This document shows positions 11,701 through 21,900 of a stretch of DNA of 64,000 nucleotides, one piece after another. How positions within the stretch are numbered: position 1 is the stretch's first letter; every line of letters starts with the position of its first letter. This DNA comes from Diospyros lotus (lineage: Eukaryota; Streptophyta; Magnoliopsida; Ericales; Ebenaceae), in the NCBI RefSeq assembly GCF_014633365.1, contig NC_068349.1, positions 37,099,192 to 37,163,191 on the forward strand, written 5' to 3'. The notes under the pieces are model-generated. The model saw nothing but the letters and a program-made list of their open reading frames with translations, was not told the origin of the DNA and searched no databases. Both the position numbers and the translations under genes were made by a program.

Positions 11701-14700
11701 ATAACATAAATAAAAATGATGATAAAATTTTGAATTTATTATTGTTTCAGGCCAACAAAGCAAAAGGGTCTGCTTTTCTGTTGCTTACACCAGACGAGAT
11801 GCAAAATAATTAGGGAGGATGGCGGAATGGGGTACACAAGAGGACCACAAGAAACATTCTTTTGACGCCTATTTCTGTCGTACCCCCCACCAACTTTATA
11901 TCTGCATGGTTAAGGCGGGCAATGCGTGGCATTAACACCCATCCCACCTTTGCCTCCAGAACAGTACTAGAAAAAAGCCAAAGTTTTAAACACCTTTGGC
12001 ATCTAAAAAGAATAAAAAAGTTTAACCAATTTTGATAAATGCCGCAGTTGGTGAAACGCCTTAATTAAAAACCAAATTACTTGTTAACAATGGTCAATTT
12101 GGTGTACCTTAATTTCGCCAGCAATCTTTCCAGATGCTAATTTTCTCAAGCTGCTGAAGGAATAACCTAAGTTTGGCACAGAGTTGGCTGAGATTAGGTA
12201 ATCAGATTAGGTCAGTGCATCACAAACTTGGTATGCTCAATTGAGTTTAAAAGCTACATATTCAAAGTTCTTATACTTAGTCGTTGTCATGTAACATTGT
12301 ATAGATGACATGGTCCTTGCCAAAAATATATCATATGCTAAAAATCATAAAATATAGGGAAGGTCTCTATATATATACAGAAACAACCATATTTAAAATA
12401 GTCTTAGAAGATTATGTAATGTTTTATATAGAAGATTGATTGGTAACACCCTTGTTTTGTAATGCTTATTTTATTGTCTTACAATTTCTTATATTATTCA
12501 TGCCAAAAATGCTTCATTGTGAATTATTATGAGAACAAATTCCTTTTTTTTTTCTTTTTAACTTACATGTTGCTTTAACTTTTTCTTGACAATCAGAGGG
12601 GGGTGGGCTAACATCTCTAAGGGCCGGGTCATGAATATTCCCACTTAAAACAGCTTTCTTTAAGCATTGGATGCTTATCTTTTGGACATTATGTCTTCGA
12701 AAGAATCCCAAATTTCACAAACCGGCCGAAGAAAGAAAAGACACTGCAAGTTCATATCACAGCCTCTAAAAATAATGCAGCTTATCTCGTGCAATTAGCT
12801 GAATATATATGTATTATTATGAGCTTGAAAACTTGAGGAATAAAATTGGATTAAGGAATACAAGGCTAGGGCATTGCTTGACGCTACCTAGAAGATATTT
12901 TCAGTGCATAAGATTTCCTATTTTGTGAGTGTGAAAAGATAATTACTTTTTTTTTTAATGTAATTTTACTCTTTTTTGATAAAAAATAATTTTATAACAC
13001 ATTTCATAATCTTCTAATCACAAAAAAATAAATAAATAAATTTACCATTACTATAACAGTTCACACTTGCTTGATGCTTGCCTTTTGCAAAAAATATTTC
13101 GGCAATAAGTTTGTCAATCATTGAAACAGGCCGCCTTGTGTCTTGTTCGTCTTCCTGCGTAAGATAAAGATAGCTGTGAGTCGAGGGGAATAAACAAAGG
13201 TCATTATTAAATAAAGAAAGTTCAACCAATGTGATGATTAGTTTAATGGGTGGATATTATAAAGGAACGGGATTACATTATCTAGCTGGATTTGGCAAAA
13301 GAGAACCCTTTGGGGATATCAACTCAAAGATTTAGTAATGATATCACCTTGAAAACCAGGAAAAATAATTGCCAGATGTTATTCAAAGTTTAAAAAACCC
13401 TACAGCAAAGAAGGCCTTAAAATTTTAAAATCATTCCCGGAATTAGTTTAAGAGATAATAGAATCACGAAAATTTATTAAATCAGTAGGCCATCAGTTCA
13501 AGCATGGACCAATAAGTCATCCAACTAGTTTCCTAAACAATATATAATTCAAAACCCAATTAAACATTACAATACTGTTACGATTGGATATTCGTTTTCT
13601 TAAAGCAAAATGAAATTGAAAAGAAAATAGACAACTCAATCGTAGATCTTTTTTTTTATCTGTAGCCTAAGAAAAGTTAGGTCTTTAGGTATGCTTCCAT
13701 TTTTCCGAATCCAATCAACTATTAAACCTGGTCGTTTTTTATGAAGAGCCAAGCAAAAATTGAACCTTCTCAACAAGTTATTCATTTTTCCTAATCCAAT
13801 GAAAACAATAAAATAATCTATTAATTTTTCTCCTCCATTTTTTCCTTTTTGTTTTTCCTTCCCTTGCAAATCTATGGTCAAAGTTTGGACTCCAACAAGT
13901 CAATAGCCTCCAGCTCTTTGCCGACAGAAGTACTAAGTTGGGCACCACCCAATTGTTGGACAAATCTGGAACCTCGGATTTAATTAGACCAAGATGAGTT
14001 TGAACAGTAGCAATTCCAATTCTATTGGGAAGCAGAGAATTGCTGGCGAGTCTTTTCAGTACTCCGGAGATCTAGTGTCAATCAAGGAATCACATGTACT
14101 GTTTTCAGAGCTCTGTCACTGGAATTAAGTTTTTGAGAATCTAGATTTGCAATGGAAGTGAAATTTTTCCCTTAAAGTTCCCATATCATTTGTGCCCATA
14201 AAGTCCTTTTTTATACCATTGGGAAAAAAAAGTGGAACCCATACCTATTTGGGTTCACTAAATGAGTGTTATTTTAAATAAATTTTAATACTTAATTTGT
14301 GGACCTAATAAATTTTTCAAATAAAATCCTTTTTATATTGAGAATTTGGGATACCAATAATATTTCTTTGGAGAAATACTAGAAGTTACATCAATTTCCA
14401 CGATCCCCGAAACAGAAGGGACCATTTTGGGGCTCATTGAGAACCAGCTTATTGAGTATCTTATTTTCATCTTTTCTTGTCTTTTTTTTTTTCAAATTTT
14501 CATTTTTATTTTCATTTTTGGCAAGATTTTTAGTTTACAGTTTGACTTCGACTGAATTAGTAAAATATATTGTGAAAAAAGCTATAAATTACTTAATTTG
14601 TTTCGCTGATTGTTCCAAGGATCTTCCAGTAGCATAGGCTTGGTAAGTCCTATTGGTCTCTGAAAAAACGTTCGTGAACCCACCTAGGTTTTAGTAATTT

Positions 14701-15700
14701 ATTTTAAATTTTAAAAAATTATAATTTTTAATATTTAAAATTTAATATTTGACATTTAATATTTATTTAGACACTAAACCCATCAACATACCCGGCATCA
14801 CCAAGTTTGAAAACTTCCCAAGAGGAGCAGGGTCTCTCATCTCTTCACCCTTGCACCAATGAAACCTCTCATAGACTGGGTCCCCCCGTTGATGACATGT
14901 AAATTTTAAGACGGGGACAACCTAACCAGTAGAGGTAGATGGAACCTCATAGCTGTGAGATTGGTTTTCATTACCAGGAGATCTTGGCAACCTTTCACGA
15001 TATAAGTTACCAACCTTACTGTTCATACAATGGGTGCGAGAAACAAACAGAGTTCAAACAAATAAGGACAAACCAAACAGGGAAACAAATGTGGGTGCCA
15101 GAAACGAATCCAACATCTATTATTGCACCAAATAGCGTGTTAGATCATTAGTCATCAAAAGGTTAAGCAAGTAGGAAACGAGTCCTAGAATGAAAAATCA
15201 GGCAGTCTTACATAATGATTTTTGCTTCTTTGCCAAATCTCAACCGAACCATTTCAGTGCATCAAAATTAAAGGTATAATATAAACACCAATAATTTTTT
15301 TATATACTTGTGCATCACAATTATGTTTTGGCTATTGCTTTGCTGAGCTGCAACTACAGAGAAAGAAACAATGCGAAATAGATAGATCCATTTTGCTTGC
15401 AGTATGAAACACAATTGAAATGTCAAACCGAAATGAAAATTCACATGCAATCAGAAAAGTTTTCTTTGTCGCGAACACAAGGTAAAAAGAAAGATAAAGA
15501 CACGGACGTGCAAAAAGCACAAAATGACATTATTACGTTCAATTCAAAATCATTAGGTGCCATGTTTTCCCTTTCTCCTTCACTTTCCTCATAACCCCCT
15601 TCCAGTATCTTCCTTCACATCCGCCATTGAATCGTTAGATATGCGCCCCCCAAAAACAAAGACACGCTTAGAGCAGCAATCAAAAACCAAGGTTACGAGT
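8763..15700. other. AT-rich intergenic region without supported genes
   Basis: The reading frames here are short, AT-rich and lack splice or family support. One exon-like island was noticed on the minus strand around 13040-13155 (acceptor-like TTACGCAG followed by an open frame with EDEQDTRRP), but it has no partner exons that keep frame. The rest shows poly-A/T tracts and unassignable sequence. It could contain old transposon remnants too diverged to name by eye. Confidence 0.5.
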
Positions 15701-15775
15701 AAACTATAATACTATAATTAATCCTGAGCAAATATAGACATTAATACACTCAAATACATGAATTTATAAGAGAAA

Positions 15776-16030
15776 TTACAACAGTTTGAACCTTGATTGA
15801 AGCGAATTAAGAACTGAGACGGAGCTGAGATCGCAGGCTTTGTTGATCTCCGACCTAATTGAATTGATCCAATCGCTGTAATTTGGAAGCGAATGGCGAC
15901 ATCGAAGGCCTGAGATTTCGATGCCGATATTGATCGGGAAATCAAATCGGTCGGTTGGATCGTTCGAGTCTGCAAGTGCTGAATCGATTTGTGCTCCCGG
16001 GATTTCAATGTGCAAAATGGCGGGAAATAG
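15776..16030 (-). pseudogene. orphan coding-like stretch with no ATG; possible gene fragment
   Basis: On the minus strand about 80 codons read cleanly with balanced, GC-richer codon use than the surroundings. The peptide begins LFPAILHIEIPGAQ and ends SVLNSLQSRFKLL before TAA. The frame is closed by a TGA immediately upstream and contains no ATG. The nearest ATG (in GATGAACCC) is in another frame and stops after ten codons. A TATA-like TATATAAATAG lies about 40-50 bp further upstream on the same strand (about 16070-16085), at a plausible promoter distance. It looks like a decayed or frameshifted first exon, or one exon of a gene I cannot reconstruct. I do not recognise the family. Confidence 0.35.
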
Positions 16031-16439
16031 GGTTCATCAAAGCCTCTCCGCTCCACCGACAAACCAACTGTATTGCACTATTTATATATTATATATTTAC
16101 ATTAATATAACACACAATACAATACGCATCGATCACAAATATCACATCAAATATCAAATTTTGAGTTTTCAAATAGCATTTTTGTAAATAAATTTAAAAT
16201 TTTAGTTTTGGTTGCGAAAACAGTCTTAAAAAGCGAAAAATCTTATGTAGGTAATATTCTTGTTTTAATGGTTATAATTATTGTATGTAGCTAATTTTAA
16301 TTAGGTAAATTATATTGATAGTCTCTAACTTTGTATATTGTAATCAGTCATTGTATTTTAATTTTTGTTATCAAAGTTATTATGTTCGATAATAGATCCA
16401 AACCTAAAGAAAAATGTTCAAAAGCCCATTGAGAGACTA

Positions 16440-17090
16440 AGTGACCTTAAATAGAGAGGCGTGACTAATTTCAGAATAAGAAATTCGGGTGACCTCTCCT
16501 AAAAACCTCTCTTGATGTCTTTGGGGGACCCTTCTAAGAGAGATTCATAGGTCACCCAGTTACAAGAAGGCCCTAGTTCAAGAGATTCTCGTAGATTACT
16601 GAAACCCGAAAGCTTTTATCCTAATAGCGTGAAAGACCATTTCAAGATATTACAAACCCTGAAAAAACCAATCCTCAGACATTATTTACATGAGATCGTA
16701 AAAAATAAGTCAAACCTAACTGTTCTTACCTACCAATCCTGAGACATTATTTACATGAGATCGTAAAAAATAAGTCAAACCTAACTCTAATGTTCTTACC
16801 TTCAAATCCATAAGGCATCCCATATACTTGTCAAATAATGTAGTTTTTCCAATATCATCATTTCTATAAATAGGAGAACATTCATTCAATCAAAATATGC
16901 TTCAAACTCTATATTAAATATAGTTTTACTTACTCTGCATTTAAATCAAGAGACTGACTTAAACATTAAAGGCTTCGCATATGAGGTCTTAATCAATTTC
17001 CTTCCTTATAACTCTCTCGAAGACTTTAATCAAGATATTCTTTCATTACAAATAAATTTATTGTTATATTTAGGCAACAACAACATCAAT
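16440..17090 (+). repeat. probable LTR-like fragment of a retrotransposon
   Basis: The sequence has LTR character: an internal TCTATAAATAGGAGAACATTC TATA box near 16864, then a transcribed-like section with TTACTTACTCTGCATTTAAATCAAGAGACTGACTTAA. This resembles the R/U5 part of some plant Ty3/gypsy LTRs (from memory, not verified). No second LTR, PBS or coding region was found next to it, and ends were not located. Confidence 0.3.
16668..16800. repeat. 65-bp tandem repeat, two copies
   Basis: A unit starting CCAATCCT(C/G)AGACATTATTT occurs at 16668 and again at 16733. The two copies are almost identical through ...AAGTCAAACCTAACT. The second copy carries a 4-base CTAA insertion before TGTTCTTACC. 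High identity means a recent local duplication. Confidence 0.9.
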
Positions 17091-18164
17091 CACTAAACAT
17101 TAGTTTTTATTCAAATTTAGTCATTCTTTTGATTTTGCGTAAAATTCTATCAAAAAAACTAACGTGGTATATATTAATGCAAATTTCAAAATCACTTGAT
17201 TATATGATATTTTAGTATTAAGTGATTTTTGTGTTTATATTATTATATATCAAATATGTTTTATTTAACATCATTTTTCACAAAATATCAAAAGAAATAC
17301 CAAATTAAAATTTAGTGACTATAATGATAAAAATTAAGTACAATAACTAATTTATTACAAAATACATAATACTTTCAAACTTAATTCATATTGATTCATC
17401 AACCATTATAATCTTTTTGTAAACTCAAGTTTAGTGATCGTGGTGACAAATATTCATACTAATATAAAATTTCCCACATTTCCTTCTTAGTAAAAATATT
17501 TCATTTTGATATGATAATTTATTAATTGTTTGTAAGTGAATTATTCAAAATATATATTTGCTATTATATTTAGATTTTCATTACCATTCAAATTATAAAA
17601 TATTTTAAATGTTCATTAATAAAGAAATAAATAATTGTTTAAAATATTTAATAATCTAAACTACAAAAAACAAGTACAATCCAAGGTTAAAAATAATTTT
17701 ATTCATATATATGTATCAATAATACTATTTGAACATAATATTTAAACATTCAATACTTTATTAAAAAATTAACTTTTTTCCCTCAAATTATTAAGTATTT
17801 TTAAAAATTACAAACACTATATTTATATTTTTTTTAACTTAATTAATCGTTCATAAAGAAATATTGGATATTCCTTGAAAAAATATTTATAATTGGGTAA
17901 ATATCACTATGTACAAATAATATTACAAAATATATACAAACATAGACACACGTGCATAAACACACGCGTAAGAGTGAGCATCATTTTGATTAAATTGAAA
18001 TAACCAAACTAAATTGGCTATTTTGATTCAAGTTCATTTCAATTCAAGCTGTCAACTACTTTCAATTATTTTGACTCAATTCAATCTCTATAATTGAAAA
18101 AAATTAAAATAATTAAATTAATCGAAATACAAAAAAAGACATCATTTTTACACTTTATTATTTC

Positions 18165-18345
18165 AATTTTTTGATGGGTTTGGTATTTTCAATATTATTT
18201 GGTTTTTTCAATTTTTTGATTATTCAATTCAAGAATCTATTCGGTCAATTCGGTTCAATTTTTGACACAGATTCGATTCAATTTTTAATACAAATTCGAG
18301 ATTTGAGCACCGAATCGACTGGAAGCTCACACCCTATATATACAT
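18165..18345. repeat. left copy of a local direct duplication (GATGGGTTTGGTATTTTC... family)
   Basis: This copy runs from the GATGGGTTTGGTATTTTC block through AATTCGGTTCAATTTTTGAC and GAGCACCG..CGACTGGAAG to CACCCTATATATACAT. The same order recurs at about 18540-18705. This left copy has an extra partial repeat of the GATTCGATTCAATTTTTAATAC type. Related AATTGAA/TTCGGTT sequence occurs around 34.4-34.7 kb and 39.1-39.4 kb, so it belongs to a dispersed family. Confidence 0.8.
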
Positions 18346-18519
18346 GAATCATGCTAGGTGTACACCCATTTTGTACATCTTGAGCTACATAAGGGGGTAT
18401 TATGACCAAAATACCCTACGCCTCACGCACCTCTATGCGTCTCATGAGAGATTTTTTTGTCATAATACCCCTTTATGTAACCCAAGATGTACAAAATGAG
18501 TGTACCAATAACATTTTCC
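18346..18519. mobile_element. 174-bp MULE-type MITE with 9-bp TSD
   Basis: The two arms are inverted repeats of about 60 bp sharing ATTTTGTACATCTTG.G.TACATAA and GGGGTATTATGAC. The element is flanked on both sides by TATATACAT (18337-18345 and 18520-18528), a perfect 9-bp duplication as made by Mutator-like transposases. The paralogous repeat at about 18700 has CACCCTATATATACAT once with no insert, an empty site. A related, more diverged copy lies at 34836. It has no coding capacity. Confidence 0.85.
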
Positions 18520-18535
18520 TATATACATATATCTA

Positions 18536-18710
18536 TTTTAATATTTTTGATGGGTTTGGTATTTTCGATATTTTTTGATTTTTTCAATTTTTTGATTATT
18601 CAATTTAAGAATCTATTTGGTCAATTCGGTTCAATTTTTGACACAGATTCGAGGTTTGAGCACCGGACCGACTGGAAGCTCACACCCTATATATACATGT
18701 ATCTATCTCA
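18536..18710. repeat. right copy of the local direct duplication
   Basis: Homologous to 18165-18345. It lacks the MITE at the position equivalent to 18345 and therefore serves as the unoccupied reference site. Confidence 0.8.
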
Positions 18711-18987
18711 TCCCCACAGCACACATATCAGGTCCCCGTCAAAAACAAATAACTCATATCAAAGTCAGAATGACTAGTTCTCCTTGTCTTAGCCAAAAAA
18801 AAAAATACAACAGAGGACTGAAATAAGTATTATCTTTACAGGTATGCTTGAGAGTTGGAATTGGCTGATTCAGATGACATTGTAAGCAACAGTAAATACA
18901 AGGAGGCGCTTCTTTCTGGTAAATTAAGGTTGTTCTATCTGGAGAATGGATCATAAAACTGGGGGAGAGATTATTCAGCACCTTCAT

Positions 18988-21900
18988 CTAAGCAGGTAGG
19001 GTTGCCTCTTCATCTTCATCATCAAGTTCCTGCTCCACACCTTTGACCTGTAAGCAAAGTTCCCATAAGACAAACAAATTCCAGAGACGAGGATGATGGC
19101 TTGCATAAGTTTCAAGCGCAATTGATTATCAACGAAAACTAACTCGATAATTTAAAAGCATAGAGATTGTGATATCGACAACATGCATTCGACTACAAAA
19201 GCAGAGTGAAGGGCTCAAATTTGAGAACTAATCAAGTGAACAAACAGACTGCAAGTGATAAGCACTGGATAGACAGAGTAAGCAAAGGATCTGTTACGCC
19301 TGAATTTCGTACTGTAAGCACGCTCGGTTCAGGCCATCACACCGATCAAACTCAGTAATATCAGGAAGAATTTGATTGTGATATCTGAACTGTTGAATCA
19401 GAGAACTTAGTGACGTCTAGTCTCTTTCTATTGAGATTTATAGTAGGAATGTACATAATTAAGGCTAAAATTACTCTTAAAATTAAGACCTAGCTGTCTA
19501 CTTGTCTACTAATCATAGTTAGTCTAATTGCTAATTGACAGTTAATCCAACACTCCCCTTCAAGCTGGAACATATAAGTCATATGCACCAAACTTGTTAC
19601 AAATGAAACTAATACGAGAACCCCAAAGAGATTTAGTGAAGATACCTGCCAGTTGTTCAGCTGAATTAACAAAGTTAGTGGCAATACATCCAGCTAAAAT
19701 CTTTTTTCTCATGAAATGACAGTCAATTTCTATGTGTGTGGGTGTGGTCCTCTCATGAAAGACTAGATTTGAGGCGATATGCAAGGCAACTTGATTATCG
19801 CAGATTAATTTCATGTAGCCTTTGGCAACCAAACGTGCCTTAAGGCGATCAATCTTCCCATCAGGACCAACATTCACATTATAGACCCAGCGACAACCAA
19901 CAATAGATTTACCAAGAGAAAGAGAAACCAATTCTCAAATGCCACTAGAATGTAGAGCATCCATCTCATCAACCATAGCCTAACGCCATCCTGGATCTAA
20001 AAGTGCTTCACTAGTAGTTTTAGGAATTCTAATAGGAGATAAAGTAGACACAAAAGCATAATAGAGAGAAGCCAAGCGATGATAGCTAAGGAATGTGTAT
20101 ATGGGTGAGGGTTGCGAGTAGAGTGTATACCTTTTCGAGTGGCAATGGGTTCAGGAAAAGGGTCAACATCTGGCTCAAAAGCAACTGGCTGATTCGAGAC
20201 AGGTGAAGATGTCAGAGCACGAGGTGAGTTATCAGATTCTTTGTTAGCAGCCGCAAGAGGATGTGGACAACAATGATAAACCTAAAGGGGATGTTTAGGG
20301 ACAGTAAGAGTAGTATCGAATGAAGGAGAACAAAGGTAGGGAGTGGGAAGAATCTCAAAAACTGGACGACTCTCGACAAGGGATGAGAGAAAGAATGGAG
20401 ATGTCTCAAAAAATGTATCATCAGTAGAGATAAAATAACGCTGGTGATCAAGAGAGTAACACCGATAGCCTTTTTGAAGTTGTGAGTAACCAAGGAAAAT
20501 GCACTTGACAGCCTTAACTGAAAAATGAAAGTTTGGGACAACCAAGGATCATGTCATGAACGAAACAAATGCACCCAAAAACACGAAGTGGAAGGAGATA
20601 AAGACTCTTGAGTAAGGAAAAGGATAAAGTGAGGGACCTCATGTTGTAAGACAGAGGAAGGCATCTGATTAATGAGATAACATGCAGTGAGAACAACATC
20701 AGCTTAAAAATGAAAAGAAGCATGACTGTGTAATAAAAGAGTGCGAGCGATTTCAATCAAATGACGATTTTTGCGCTCAACAACACCATTTTGCTGGGGT
20801 GTATAGACATATGAGGATTGATGTAAAATATCCTTAGAAGCCATGAAAGTAGTGAAAGGAGCCGAGAAATATTCTCTAGCATTGTCATTGCGAAAGGCAC
20901 GGATAGAAACATTAAATTGAGTTTGAATTTCAACACATAAGTCCTTAAAGATAGTAAATAACTCTAAACGATTTTTCAGTAAAAACACCCAAATACATCG
21001 AGAGTAATTGTCAATGAAAGTGACAAAATACCAAAAACCTAAAACAAAAGGAACATGACAAGAACCCCAAACATCACTATGGACAAGTTCAAAATGGAAT
21101 GTAGCCCGATTATTAACACGCTTTAGAAACGAAGTACGAGACTGTTTTCCAAGCTGACACGACTCACAATTTAAAGTGGAAAGACGCGGGACCATCTTTT
21201 GTAATTTGGATATACTCGGATGTCTCAAACGATTATGAAGAAGAGTTGGAGATTCAGTAGAAATGAAAGCTGCTGGTGAAGATGGGTTGCCGAGATAATA
21301 AAGTCCTTGTGACTCACATCTAACGCCAATCAGTTGTCCCGTACCCCGGTCCTCTACGACAACATAATTAGCCAAAAAGGTTATGGAATAATGAAGAGTG
21401 CGTGTCAGTTTACTAATAGAAGCAAGATTAAAGGGGCTTCTGGGAACATATAAAACAAAATCTAAAGGTAACGAAGGGAGCGATCGTGCTTGACCAATGC
21501 CTGTAACAGATGTTTTGGAACCATTGGCAAGAGTAACAGTTGGCAAACAGGAAGAAGTAGAAAGATAGTAAAAGAGACTTTGGTTACCAGAGAAATGATC
21601 GGTTGCACCAAAATCAAGAACCCATGGTCTAGGAGTGGTAGACCGAGTAACACAGGCAATAGAATTACCAGTGTACACCACAGAAGCAGTGAATGATGAC
21701 ACAGTCTATTTAGAAGCCTGATACTGAAGGTAGTCCTCGTAATCACGACTAGTCAAAACAAAGGAAGGAGAAGAATGATTCTCAAAAGGTGTTAATGGGG
21801 AATTAGTTGCTACAGACCGAGCCACATTAGCAGCACGTCGACCATGTAGTTTGTGGCACCGTTCTCGAAGATGGCCCCACCTATGATAGTAACTGCATTT

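Noticed and set aside
12900..13230. Minus-strand exon-like island (EDEQDTRRP...) with a good acceptor
   Set aside because: It could not be joined in frame to the coding-like stretch at 15.8 kb or to anything else. Too little for a gene call.
18487..18777. 96-codon + strand ORF with hydrophobic start
   Set aside because: It crosses the MITE end and the local duplication. Composition follows AT-rich repeats and it has no splice or family support.
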